NCBI GenBank assembly: GCA_905183005.1
Contig: CAJJDO010000001.1
Location: forward strand, 5,836 to 69,835
Source: Paramecium pentaurelia
Taxonomy: Eukaryota > Ciliophora > Oligohymenophorea > Peniculida > Parameciidae
Length of the DNA: 64,000 nucleotides
Direction: 5' to 3'
Below are positions 48,838-60,535 of this stretch, one piece after another (the first letter of the stretch is position 1; every line of letters starts with the position of its first letter). The notes beneath the pieces are model-generated. The model saw nothing but the letters and a program-made list of their open reading frames with translations, did not search any database and was not told where the DNA came from. The position numbers and the translations under genes are program-made.

Positions 48838-50304
48838 TGTTACAATAGTGAACAAAGTTTTTATTTATAATATTATGAATATAATATCAAATAAGACAAA
48901 TCAAAAAAATAAAAAGCCTAATTCAAATGTAATCAATGCTGATTCTTTGGATATTACATATATTTGTCCCAGAATTCTTGCTATGTCATTTCCAGGAGAT
49001 GGGGATTCAACATATATCAATAAGATAGATGATGTAGGGTTAATAAAATTATCATTAGGTTGCACAATATTTGCAATAACGACACCATAATGATTATTAG
49101 ATATATAATTTAAGTGGGATGCAATATGATCATACTAAATTTAAAGGAAAAATTTATACTTTTGTATGCAATAGTTCTAAATATATTTTAGCCATGGGAA
49201 GAGAAATCTACACCTAATTTAGGATATTTGTTTATGTTGTGTAAACATATTGATGATTTTTTATCATGTATTTTAAGAATCTATTCTAAGCAAAATTATC
49301 AAATGTAGTTGCTGTACATTGTATTAATGGAATTGGAAGGAGTGGTACTGCAATATGTTGTTATCTATTATACAGTGGTCGATTTTCTAATGCTGAAGAA
49401 GCATTATTTTATTATGACAAGTAGAAACATTTAAATGGAGGTGGAATCACTATGCCTTCATAATTAAGATATGTGTAGTATTTTGAGAAGTTAGCTTTTA
49501 TCAGTTAATCATTAGAATACTATTCTAAAGAAATATTCATCCACCTATTAAATATTTGACATCTATAGTTATACATGGAATCCCAGACATTTAAGATAAA
49601 TAATGTAAACCTTTTTTAGAAATTTATACTTATGAAAAATCTTGTAAGACTTTGAAATACACAGATAAACTAGAAGTATTATCAATCTAAATTTAGTATA
49701 AAGATTAAAAGAAAGCAAAAGATTTAATGTTGAAAGATATTGAATTAATTAGAATTAATATAGGCAAACCTTTTTTGGCAATTGGAGATATAATGATTAA
49801 ATTTAATCATAATGGTATTATAAAATACAATAATGAGGCCATTTTGAAGTGGAACCAATGTTTCGAGTTTCCTTTAATACTGCCTTTATAGAAGACAAGT
49901 ATATACAATATTCTTATATAATAGCAAATTGAGTTTCAGGAATGAAGATTTAGATCCTTCAAAATTACAAAAAGATAATAGATTTCCTGCTGATTTAAAT
50001 ATTGAGATTCAGTTTAAAGAATTCTGTAAATGCACTAATGAAATATAATTTAATTAAAGGTGTAAAAGTTGTTAAAACTTGTCCAAACAACTTTGTCCTG
50101 ATTGGGAATTAATATAGAATATTTTAAATGACTATACTAAACATAGTATTGAAGAGTCATAGATCTTGTTATTTGGAGATGCTGCATTTGATAATCTCAA
50201 TTATGTTAAATATCAAACATGTAATAATAATTGTTAAGAAATTTTTAGTTTAAGGAGGACGTGTTCGATCTGATATTATTAAGGATATTGATGATGATTT
50301 TTGA
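48838..50304 (+). CDS. PTEN-like phosphatase with atypical P-loop
   Basis: The N-terminal half matches the PTEN/TPTE phosphatase fold: LDITYICPRILAMSFPGDGD, YINKIDDV/AQYLQ (intron of 25 nt), YQIYNLSGMQYDHTKFKG, F/PWEEKSTPNLGYLF, then VVAVHCINGIGRSGTAICCY and GGGITMPSQLRYVQYFEKLA. The catalytic Cys and Arg of CX5R are present, but the two PTEN lysines are Ile. A C2-like domain follows (TSIVIHGIPDIQDKQCKPFL, KWNQCFEFPLILPLQK), then a Cys-rich segment (CKCTNE, CKSCQNL) and RVRSDIIKDIDDDF. PTEN dephosphorylates PI(3,4,5)P3 at the membrane. Introns: 25 nt, 28 nt, 23 nt ending in AAG (49268-49290), and possibly 16 nt at 50233-50248. Between FIS and HPPIKYL (about 49505-49540) one base is unaccounted for, so a frameshift is possible. 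Confidence 0.75.
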
Positions 50305-50576
50305 ATAAATATATATATGGTTATCAGAGATAAGATTGTTTATTAATCAAGGGAATATCATAATTACCCAATAGACATCATTTATATTAAATAAAAATTA
50401 TATTAAATAATTAATTCAGATTTCAAATTCATTCTTTAAATTCTAAAAATAATCCTTCAATAAAACAAATTTATTAAATTATTTTTGTATGTATTCATCA
50501 TCTTATATTTATTTACATGATTTTATTTCTAATATTGTTGGAGCAATATTCTACAATTACATCTTTGTTTTTATTA

Positions 50577-51945
50577 TCATATCAGTTGCTTTTGCATCCA
50601 TTCTTTTATCATAATCATCAGATGATCTTATCTTTTTTATATAATAAAATTATATACTGAAAGTATTGTTTCTAAACGTTAATTGATTGATTTAAGTGAA
50701 AGATTTTACTTTACTAAACTTAAAATTTATTTATAAAATTCATTTTCTCTTAATTTTATATTCCATTCAAGAATTTATTATTTAATTTCTTAAAAATCAC
50801 ACTTAAATTAAGCAATTTATTCTTAATAAACTTAATTAATTGTAAAATTATCTATTAAAAATTAATCTGTCTCTTCTAAAATCTAATATAATTATTCATA
50901 TAATTTTTTGCTTTTTATATATTTCCTTGTTTTTGTATTTGTATTTAATAAATAATGAATATTGAAACTGTATTAAAAATATGCTAAATTTATTATTAAT
51001 TATTTCCATCTAGAAATTTAATCAATTTTATGTTCAAATATTTAACAGAATAATTAACCTTCTTTTGATTCTTTTGTTTTCTAAATTTATTCTTTTAATT
51101 ATTCAATTTTCTCATTAAATAACTCTCCAATACTTTCTAAAGTTGGAGGTTTTTTGAAATTTTTAATTAATTATAAATCCTCTTTAAAATAATCAAAACC
51201 CTCTTTATTTATAAATTTAAATGCATCTAAATAAATTCGATAAGTTTCAAATGTTTGATTATGCTTTTCAATTATATGAATTTTCTTCTTTACTCTATAA
51301 TAATAGGGTTCCTAAAATCATAATTATGTATACTTAGATTTTCATTCTTAAAAATCTGTAAAAACATTCCTTAATTTTAAAGTAATCATCTACTTTAGTT
51401 GATAATATATTAGAATGCTTTTCAAAGAATTAATCAACCTTACAAATGTTATCTTCTTTCATTTCATTTAAACCAAATTTTAATAAAGCATCTAAATCTT
51501 ATCCATATTTTCTAATTGTTTAGATTAAGTTCTTATAATCCTTGCTTAATTATAAATATCCAGAAATCATATATTTTTAATCAATAATTTCAGGATTATT
51601 CAATTAAAATTTCTTCATTTTTTATTCCATTTTAAGGAAAGATTATGACATAGAAGATGTACTTGAAATTGATGAAACGGACCTTTTTCTTTTTAATGCA
51701 ATTTGATTTTTCTTAATCTATTATTGATAAGCTATTCTATGATAATCATTATTTTTAGTTTGCTTTCTGGAACTAGTTTAAGAATTCTGTCGAATTGTTA
51801 AAGTATTATTTCTACTCTAAATATTGTGTAAATTTGTTTCAGATATATTTCTAGTAGGCATTTTAGATTATTAATTTGATGGAATTGGATTAGGAATATA
51901 GATATCTTAAGTAGATGTCTTATTTAGATTTAACAAATCCATCAT
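50577..51945 (-). CDS. Unknown protein with disordered N-terminus and helical C-terminus
   Basis: It starts MMDLLNLNKTSTQDIYIPNP and has a Ser/Asn/Arg-rich first 130 residues (KRKRSVSSISSTSSMSQSFL). A helical body follows: SGYLQLSKDYKNLIQTIRKY, VDQFFEKHSNILSTKVDDYF, a 22-nt intron (GTATAC...TTTAG), then YYYRVKKKIHIIEKHNQTFE and ESIGELFNEKIEQLKEQIQK. It ends IIQKRQDHLMIMIKEWMQKQ, LI. About 440 residues. No known domain was recognised. It starts 15 bases downstream of the stop of the DUF4200-like gene on the same strand. Confidence 0.65.
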
Positions 51946-51959
51946 ATCCAAACATTAGT

Positions 51960-53737
51960 TCATTATTATTATTATAATTATTATGATGATTAAATATTAT
52001 CAACTTTTGATGATGGTACATAAACAAGTTCATAACTCTCTTATAAGTATTTTTCATCATCATTTTCATCATTATCTTCAACAACTTATTCTACAACAAC
52101 TTTTTCAACTGGATAATTTCTTCTCATATCCTTTCTTCCTCTATAAAAATTAGCCATTTATTCTTCTTTCTTTCTTCTTCTCTCCATTATTTATTTTTTC
52201 TTTTCTTCATCCTTTTAATTAGTTTATCTTTATTCTCTATAAATATTATATAAATTATTTTACTTTTTCTTTAAATTAATCTTTTTTTCTGCATCTATAA
52301 AATCTTATTTAGATTTCATTAGAAATTATAATTTATATTCTGATAATTCTAAAACAATCTTTTCTAATTACTAATCATTATATATTAATTCAATTACATT
52401 TAATGTAAATTTAAGCATTTTTGAATCAATCCCTAATTTCTTAATTAAAGGATCTTATTCTTTCTTAGAAATATCTGTATAGATTTCTATTATTCTTTTT
52501 CCTATCTTATCCATATCTAAATTTTCACCTTCTGCAAATTCTAATTTATTTTAATCTACTTTATCTTATTTTTTTAATTCCTGTTAATATTGTTAATGCA
52601 TAACATATTGTTTCTCTAATACTTTGAATCTTTATTCATTTTCTTTCTGATGTATTGCTAATGTCTCTCTTAAATGTTAAGCCTCTCTCTTTTTTTATTC
52701 AATTTCTTCTTCAGCATCTCTTTAATTCTACATATTTCTTAAATTTCCTTCCTCAATTGCATCCAAAATCTCTATCACTGTATCAGCCATCTTATTTTAC
52801 TTATATTCAAATTGCAATTACTCCAATTGTTCTTTTGATCTTGTTTCAGATTCCATAACATTAACTCCAGTCAAAAATAAAGTTCTTTTAGAATTAGTAG
52901 TAGTTTATGGTAATATAATCTCTTTTTCTAAATCTGAAAATTTAGTTTTATAATGTTACTAAATCATATTATTCAATGATTACTTTGATTTTCTCTAAAA
53001 ATTATCTATATTTATCTAATTTATCATATTCATCTTAAAGTTTACTTTTCTATAATTTCAATCTATCAATCTATGCTAATATTCTAGCAACTTCAACTTT
53101 CACTTCTTCTTTCCTTCTCACTTCTTTGTCAGCTAAAATTGCAGCATAATCTGCTTAAGATTTAACTTCACTCATAAATCTCTTTACTAATTCACAATCA
53201 TTTTTAAAGTATAATTTTCTAGCTCTTAAAGATTCCTATTCATTTTTTATAAAATCCTCAAGTCTATTTGTTTCTTCTTTTTTTGTTAATATATTTAGAT
53301 TTGTTAAACAAATCTCTCTTTTCTTTTCAACAAAATCTTAAAGTGTTTCTTTCTTCTCATTCAAAATACTCCTTATTTTATAAGCTTTCTATAAAGAATC
53401 TTAATAATTTTTTTCAAGCATTCTAGGATTAAATTGTTTCAAATGACATTAGATTGGATCTGGCTTTGCATTAAAACTTTTAGATTTCAAATCCTAAGAG
53501 AATACAAGATCTCTTTCTACTGCCAATTTTTCAGCTTAAGCTAGATAAAATAAATTTACTCTACTCTTCTAATTTTCTCAATAAACCATATCTACTAGCT
53601 GATTTACCAATATAAAGTTAAGTTAATCTAGTCTGCTATTTTTAATCATCCTCTTCTTCTATTGCATTCCTATCATATTCTAAAGAATTAGTAAACTTTT
53701 TAGGATCCTTCTCAAATTAAAATGGATTATCAATCAT
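51960..53737 (-). CDS. DUF4200 coiled-coil protein, CFAP100-like axonemal candidate
   Basis: It starts MIDNPFQFEKDPKKFTNSLE and is almost entirely coiled coil, about 570 residues. The block KKETLQDFVEKKREICLTNL, NILTKKEETNRLEDFIKNEQ, ESLRARKLYFKNDCELVKRF, MSEVKSQADYAAILADKEVR resembles the DUF4200 domain of CFAP100/CCDC38/CCDC42, where FFL-type and KRE segments alternate. CFAP100 (MIA1) anchors inner-arm dynein f in motile cilia. The C-terminus is acidic and Gln-rich (VVEDNDENDDEKYLQ). Introns: 19 nt near 53570 (GTAAAT...TCTAG) and 25 nt near 52970. A motile-cilium role is inferred from the family resemblance only; CCDC38 or CCDC42 are alternatives. Confidence 0.6.
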
Positions 53738-54083
53738 ATATTATTATAATAACTATATAAAATCACAATTCCTTCTTAATTTTTTTTAATCTAATCTTAC
53801 ATACTCTCATCCTACTTTAAGTATTTCCATAATTCTAATTGAAACTCATATTTTCTTGAGTATTTCTATTGTCTTAAATCCATCAATTACTTAAAATATA
53901 ATTTTCAAGTTTAAAAGGACATTATCAAATTAGAATCTATTTTTAATTCCTTCTAAGATGACTGTAATTATTTCATATATAAGTTGTACTTATTTTAGAT
54001 TTTTAACATAAATTCTATATTTTTTTGATAATATTTAATTATCTTAATTTAATTGTACAAACTTTTGACATTAATTATTTCAT
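53734..54083 (-). CDS. Possible small coiled-coil gene overlapping the next start
   Basis: A coding-like frame reads QLIYEIITVILEGIKNRFQF, DNVLLNLKIIFQ, a 25-nt intron (GTAATTGATGG...CAATAG), then KYSRKYEFQLELWKYLKQDE and SMQDQIKKNQEGIVILYSYY, ending at a TGA that overlaps the ATG of the DUF4200 gene (ATGA, 53734-53737). Joining it to the ATG at 54083 needs a 16-nt GTACAA...TTAAG intron, so the 5' end is weak. It could be a separate small gene, or an upstream exon of the DUF4200 gene that I failed to connect. Confidence 0.35.
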
Positions 54084-54125
54084 AATATTTAGCCTTATTA
54101 AATATGTAAAATGATTAATAAAATA

Positions 54126-55194
54126 TCATTATTTAATTTCTTTTATTTTCTTTGTTAACTCAGGTACTACTTTAAATAAATCATCAACAATTGTATAATC
54201 AGCTACACTTACAATTGGAGCTTCTGGATCTATAAAAAATTATTAATTTAAATATACCTTTATTAATAGCTACAATCACTTTTGAATCTTTCATTCCAGC
54301 TAAATGCTAAATTGCTCCTGAAATACCTACAGCAATGTATAATTCAGGAGCAACTACTTTTCCTGTTTATCCAACTTATTAATCATTTGCAGCATAACCA
54401 GCATCAACTGCAGCTCTTGATGCACCAATAGCAGTATTACCCAAAGCATTTGCTAATTCATCTAATATTTTGAAATTGTCTTTGCTTCCTAAACCTCTAC
54501 CTCCTGAAATAATCTATTATCAATATAAGAAATACAAATTTAGCAGTAGTTAATTCTGGTTTATCACTTTATACTAATTCATCAGAGACATGTTCAATTA
54601 ATTATTTAGTATTTTCAATCTTTACTTATAAAATATTTGATACTTTTTCACCAATTTGTTGAATCTACTTATATAATAATCATATACTTCTTCAAAATTT
54701 GTTGGTCTAAAGGAAATGAATTTAACTTTATCATTTGATTTAACTTAAGCTATTGCATTTCCTGCATAAACAGGTCTTAGAAATACATCATTATTTATGG
54801 CTATAACATCAGTTATTGGTTGAGATGCATATTTAACAGCAACTCTAGGTAAAAAGTCTTTTGCTAAAGTAGATGTGCTTGTAACAATATTAGTAAATCC
54901 ATGTTAATCAATCAACTATTTAACTAAATTGCTTAACAAATCAGCTTATGGTGCTTTAAATGAATCATTTTATGCTACTAATACTTAATGTACAATATTT
55001 TTTGGAATTGAAGATTTAATTTAATCAATCACAGAATTAGCATCATTGCTAGTTACTAATAAAGAGATCTATTAATTTAATAATTTTGCTGCATTTAAGA
55101 TTTTAAGTGTTGATTTAGATAATTTACCATTTGAATGATCAGCAAACACAAGAGTTGAAAATTTTCCACAATTTCTTAAATGTTTCATCATCAT
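54126..55194 (-). CDS. ETFA: Electron transfer flavoprotein alpha subunit
   Basis: The protein begins MMMKHLRNCGKFSTLVFADH, a short mitochondrial presequence leading into the ETF N-terminal domain (ILNAAKLLNQQISLLVTSND). It then has VLVAQNDSF, NIVTSTSTLAKDFLPRVAVK and DVIAINNDVFLRPVYAGNAI. The FAD-binding C-terminal domain is SGGRGLGSKDNFKILDELAN, GASRAAVDAGYAANDQQVGQ, TGKVVAPELYIAVGISGAIQ, HLAGMKDSKVIVAINKDPEA and PIVSVADYTIVDDLFKVVPE. ETF carries electrons from matrix acyl-CoA and amino-acid dehydrogenases to ETF-ubiquinone oxidoreductase. About 330 residues, the usual length, with short introns near 54500 and 54230. The assignment is secure; ETFB is not in the window. Confidence 0.93.
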
Positions 55195-55424
55195 ATTAAT
55201 TAAAATGTATTAATTTTTATATGTTATAGTTAATTGTTAACTTATATATAAATATATATATATATATATTGTTTATTTGAGTATTGAATATATTAAGAAT
55301 TGATCATAGTTTTACTATTGAAACATTCTTCCATATAAATTTGATGATTCTATTCATTAATAGAATTTATAATAAATTTGATATTATAAATTAAGAGAAT
55401 AAACCAACTTTATTATTTTAAATA

Positions 55425-56907
55425 ATGAGTAAACATCCAATTCAAAATTATTAAATTTTAAAGGTCATTGGCAAGGTATTTAAAGTTATTAAACATTTTG
55501 TAAGGGAGCATTCGCTATAGTTTATTAAGGTTAACATCAAAAAACTAAAGAGATAGTTGCCATTAAATAAATAAGTACTGATATGTAAGAAGGTCCACAT
55601 AAAAAGAAAATGTTAGAGTTATTTAGTTAAGAAATTGAAATCATGAAATCTATTAAACATTAAAACATAATTGAATTAAAAGAAGTGCAATATACTTCTG
55701 ATTCAATTAATATGATACTAGAGTATTGTGCTCTTGGTGATTTAGAAAAGTACATCAAAAAGAATTCTGCAAAAAATAGATTAGCTGAAGATGAAGCTAA
55801 ACCAATTATCCTTTAATTATTGGATGCTATGAAAATTTTACGTTTAAAAAATGTCGTTCATCGAGATCTCAAACTTGCAAATATTCTCATAAATGAATAA
55901 ATGTAAATAAAATTAGGTGACTTTGGATTTGCTAAATCTGTTAAAAATGATTTAATGGAATCATATTGTGGAACACCTATTACTATGGCTCCAGAAATAC
56001 TTAAGTAATCATTTTATAATAATTTTAAAGGAAAAATGATAATTATGATCATAAATGTGATATTTGGTCTTTAGGTGTCATGATCTATTAAATTATATAT
56101 GGATAACCACCATTTATTCCAAAAAAAGGAACTGTATAAGATTTGATCAGCGAAATTGAAAAATAAATTGTACACATAAATTATATAAATTAGATCCTTT
56201 TTCCTTAATAAATTATTGTCTCTTCTGAATGTATAGACTTAATACGTAAAATGCTTGTTGAAGATCCAAAAAAAAGAATATCTTTTGAAGATCTTTTTAG
56301 ACATCCATGGTGTAATACTGAAGTAATTGATCTTAGAAAATCTTTTCTAAAGACTTATGCACCATAACACTAAGAATTTCTTATTAATTTATCTTTTACA
56401 ATCTAATAACAAAATAATTAGCTAATCTCGATAACACGATTGATTTAATCAATTGAGAATAAGTATTAAGAATTCACTTAAATTTGTATTGACTTTCGAA
56501 ATGTTTTGACCAAAATTTTTTCATCAATTCAGTTGAATATTATTTACTCAAATTAAAAGGTTTGTATTAAAATACCAGATAAATTTCATTATTTTAATTA
56601 TCAATAGGAATTGTTAATATTTTTAGCCAACTTATATGAAACAGCTATTAAATATAATAATAGTAATATCCTTGATTTTCTTGATTTGAATATAAAAAAT
56701 TACTAAATAACCAATTATTTTTCTATATAATATGAAGAATATACTGTTACGTTATTAGAGGAAATTAAGAATTTGAAATTCTCAGAAGAAATAAACAAAG
56801 GAAAATCATTAATATAAGTGGAAGATTATAAAGGATAAAATAAATTTCTAAATTCAGATTTAAACACTTTAATTGAACTTATAAGAGACAGATTTAAAAA
56901 TTAATGA
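55425..56907 (+). CDS. ULK/ATG1-like protein kinase
   Basis: This is a complete serine/threonine kinase domain at the N-terminus. A glycine loop is restored by splicing, VIGK/GAFAIVYQGQ, with the VAIKQIS lysine, YCALGDLEKYIKKNS, the catalytic loop VVHRDLKLANIL, LGDFGFAKS, GTPITMAPEIL and CDIWSLGVMIYQIIYGQPPF. The CALGDLEKYI and LKLANIL features fit ULK/ATG1-type kinases, a large group in ciliates. About 200 further residues follow without a recognised domain, ending DLNTLIELIRDRFKN. Both introns inside the domain end in AAG (55476-55504, 29 nt; 56005-56030, 26 nt), and both are fixed by conserved kinase motifs on either side. Confidence 0.87.
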
Positions 56908-57353
56908 ATTATTATAATAGTTAATATTAATCTATTTTCTTACATAAGAACCATAAATTACATTAATTTTATTATACCTTTATATTATTTACTTAACATC
57001 TTAAATATAGTTTCCTTTCTTAAATATGATTTTTATATTTATTAAATTCTATTAATATATATAATTTAATCTATAATTTTACATTTAATATTTGTATTTG
57101 ATGAACAAATAACATATGAAACAATAAATTACAGCTATTTTACTACATTTAAATTAAAAAAATAAACTTTTCAATTTCATATTTAAATAAATCAGATTCA
57201 TATTCTTCATAAATAAAATTAATTAAATTTCATCTTAGATTTTATCAACATAAAATAGGATAGCAAGGATAGTAGAGTTTCTATTTTAAAATTGAATTTT
57301 TATATTTAAAGATGATATATATATAATTAGAGAATTATTATATAATATAAATA
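56908..57353. other. Intergenic region
   Basis: This is a 446-base AT-rich stretch between two plus-strand genes. It contains the promoter of the CTD phosphatase gene. No coding-like frame or repeat beyond simple AT runs was seen. Confidence 0.4.
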
Positions 57354-58841
57354 ATGAAGCCAAAACCTTAAATTGAGACCAATAATGTTTTTGACATCTT
57401 GCAAAAGGCTAGTTAAAATCTTAAGACATAAAAATTGGATCTCATTAACTCTGTTAGGAATATGTCAACCAAATCAAATTCAAATAGCAATATTTTTGGG
57501 AAAGAATTCTTAAAGCAATAATTTTGCAAAGAGAATCAAAAAAAGAAGAAATAGATGTCAAATTTAGAGTTAGTTGCAGCTATGCAAAAGTATAATTAAT
57601 TATTGCAACAAAAACGTGATACACTTACCAGAAATTATTCAAAAAGTTAATCACTGTTAAATCAACTAGTCACTAAAGTAACTCCAAACTTAGAACTAAA
57701 TATGTTTAAACAATCTTCACGATCTCCTATATCTACAGATGTAAGACCTTAAACTTCTGACTTAAAAGCCACTTCTTCTGTATAACACAAAAGATAACAA
57801 TCAATAGGTTCCAAAGAATAGAATTATAAAAAATTATACAATGCTATGTTACAAAAACCTAAGAAGGCTTAATCACATTAAACTACTCCTCAACATTCTA
57901 GATAATAATCATTATAACAATCATAACAATTATCTAATCGAGAATCAAAATATTTTGAAAGCATTAAATTTAATAAGGAAAATAAGGAAAATAGTTAATT
58001 TCAATATTATTTGGGTAAAATTAGATAAGTATTTACTCGTCCTTTAAGAGACGATTATTTTAGCTGTATTTATAGGGAACATTTTTTTCAAACTTATTAA
58101 GGAATTTATGTTGCTTCTTATCTCAGACCAGTTGACCCTAATGATGTAAAGAAAAAAGCTGTTTAATTAAAATAAAAGGAAAAATATAGAAGTATTATTA
58201 ATTCTTATTTAACAATTAGATAAAATATCATTAATTTTTGATTTAGATGAAACTTTGGTACATTGTAATGAATCATTACTTTAAAAATCTGATATTGTAT
58301 TAAATATACAAGTAGGTCCAAATGAAGTAGTTAAAGCTGGAGTTAATATTCGTCCAGGAGCTATTGAATTATTGGAATCTTTAGTTGATGATTTTGAAAT
58401 TATAATCTTTACAGCTTCTCATTCATGCTATGCTTAATAGGTCTTAGATTATTTGGATCCTGAAAACAAACTAATTTCTCATCGTCTTTTTAGAGACAAC
58501 TGTATTATGACAACAGGGGGAATGTATACAAAGGATCTTAGAATTTTTGATAGGCAATTAAGTTAAATTGTTTTGATTGATAATGCTGCTTATAGTTATG
58601 CTTGGCAATTAGATAATGGAATACCAATAGTCCCTTTTTATGATAATAAAGATGATCGAGAATTATGGGGTTTATAAACCTATTTATTAGGTATGATTGG
58701 TGTGTCTGATGTCAGAGAATATAATAGGTAATAAATAATAATAAAATTAATAGAGATAAATTAAAATTAAATTAATTTTTTGATTCCTAAGGACCTGCAA
58801 ATGTATTTGAAAAACTGTTTTAATAGAAAATTGAAATATGA
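57354..58841 (+). CDS. SCP/FCP1-type CTD phosphatase-like protein
   Basis: The N-terminal 260 residues are Ser/Gln/Lys-rich and disordered (MKPKPQIETNNVFDILQKAS). After a 28-nt intron (GTATTA...AATTAG) comes a HAD-type NIF domain: SLIFDLDETLVHCNESLLQ has the DxDx(T/V) catalytic signature, followed by NIRPGAIELLESLVDDFEII, IFTASHSCYAQQVLDYLDPE, HRLFRDNCIMTTGGMYTKDL and VLIDNAAYSYAWQLDNGIPI. Members are Mg-dependent phosphatases, many acting on the RNA polymerase II CTD. No BRCT domain follows, so it is SCP-like and not FCP1-like. A last 26-nt intron leads to the end DKLKLNQFFDSQGPANVFEK. About 470 residues. Confidence 0.88.
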
Positions 58842-58961
58842 TTTTAGTTAATCTTTAAAAATTCAATTTCATACATCCTTCTTCAGTAGACTGATTTATT
58901 GACTTTCACAAACACAAAAGAAACTAAAAATATATTTTATTAAACAATTTGTAAAATTATA

Positions 58962-60220
58962 ATGAAAAAATATACGAGTAATTAATAACTTAGAAGATCA
59001 AATGGTCCTTTGGGAAGGTATCGACTCTTTAAGCATAATGAAATAGATAGAGCAAATTTATTTGAAGGTTTACCTTATGTATAATTTGATGCTTTCATAA
59101 GAAGAGGTAAAAATTATTGAAATGTATTTAGATAGGACAATGTAACATGTTGTAATTAGAGATTTGTTAAAAATAATAATGGAGAAATGCAATTAATTAA
59201 AGAATTTATTACTTGATAAGTTTCGACTTAAAAAGATCTTTTTATTAATGGATTTAATGGAACAGCCTAAAAAAAAGGGTATGTTTAATTAAAGGTTGGA
59301 AGACACCATAGTACTAATTGATTAGATAGGTTCAATCATATTATAGGAATTTAAAAAGAACCCTGAGCAGATTGGACTTAAGTAGTCACCTATTAAACAT
59401 TTATAAGAATAAAATACAGAATACATAGATCCTCATTAAGAAGAAAAAATATATGATAAGAATGTAGATTTATTTAATGAAATGTTATAATATTTAAGGG
59501 ATCGAATAGAATTATATATGTTAATGATGAGGTAGGCTGGTCATAAGATTTTGGATGATTAATAATGTATGAGTTTTTTGAAAGATGTTACAGCTTTACG
59601 TTACAACTTATTGTAATTAAGTGAAGATATCAGAGTTTTAGATTCTAATTCTGAAGATAATTTAAAATTAATCAAATTGACTCTTTAAAGATTTGAAACA
59701 GTTAGAGATAAAAGAATTGAAAAATTGTCACCTGAAAAAAAAAGTGAAGAATAAAAGATTGAAGATAAGAAATTAGAAGAAAAGAGAAAAAAGATAGATT
59801 ATATTGAGAAGAATTTGATTGGGAAGACATTATCAAATATGGATGATTAAGCAGAATCTGAAGTTTAAGTATGTTTTCAATAATTTATTAAGAGAAAAAA
59901 CGAGCATAAAGATTGAATGAATTATTATAATAGAAATTCAATTTTAATAAAAGTTCCATTATTACAAGAGAATCCAAATTGATATTGAATTAAGAGTATT
60001 AAATGCTTATTTAATAATTAGCAAATTAGAATAAGAAAAGGTATTACTATTAGAAAGTAGTCAAAAGGCTTCTAAAATTAAACATAATTTAGTTGATAAT
60101 AGAAAAAGGTTAGCATTAGAAAAGTTAAAAGATCCTACAAAAGATCCCTAATTACGTGGAGCCTTAGAAATTATGGCAAGAGTTCTTAACATTAATATTT
60201 AAGATTAATTTTAAGAATGA
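58962..60220 (+). CDS. Helical/coiled-coil protein, 3' exon structure uncertain
   Basis: The main frame reads DQMVLWEGIDSLSIMKQIEQ, EVKIIEMYLDRTMQHVVIRD, IDQIGSIILQEFKKNPEQIG and VTALRYNLLQLSEDIRVLDS, with a Lys/Glu coiled coil to DDQAESEVQ near 59868. The start is either ATG 58962 followed by a 16-nt intron (58978-58993, GTAATT...ACTTAG), or the internal ATG near 59001. After 59868 three coding-like blocks in different frames follow (LNELLQQKFNFNKSSIITRE; ILNQEYQMLIQQLANQ; then DNRKRLALEKLKDPTKDPQL, ending NINIQDQFQE). I could link the first two but not the last without an unseen intron or an indel. The family is not recognised. Confidence 0.5.
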
Positions 60221-60535
60221 TAGATATTAATTATTAGAAAATTGATTTTTAATATATAATAAGATACAAAAATAAACATAAATTTAAAGAGGATATTTAA
60301 TAGTTATTCTGGGCTTATGATAGATAGTAATTAATTTAAAATTAAGAAATATATCCAACTAAGTATTTTATATTTATTCTAATTCTTATTAGATTATCAA
60401 TGCAGTATAATACAATTTAGGCTAATAAAATTATCCAACAGTTTATTTTAGCCAGTTTTTAGATTTGTGAAAAACGTTTTTGCATTTCAAATAATAAAGT
60501 TAAATAATTTAATGTATTTTAAATAATTATTAAAA
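60221..60535. other. Intergenic region between convergent gene ends
   Basis: This stretch lies between the stops of the coiled-coil gene (plus) and the TPR gene (minus). It is AT-rich, with no coding-like frame. It holds both 3' ends. Confidence 0.4.

Noticed and set aside
28285..50304. Possible functional cluster of CHORD, importin and PTEN-like genes
   Set aside because: The genes face both ways, have unrelated families and separate intergenic regions; adjacency in a compact ciliate genome is not evidence of a shared system.
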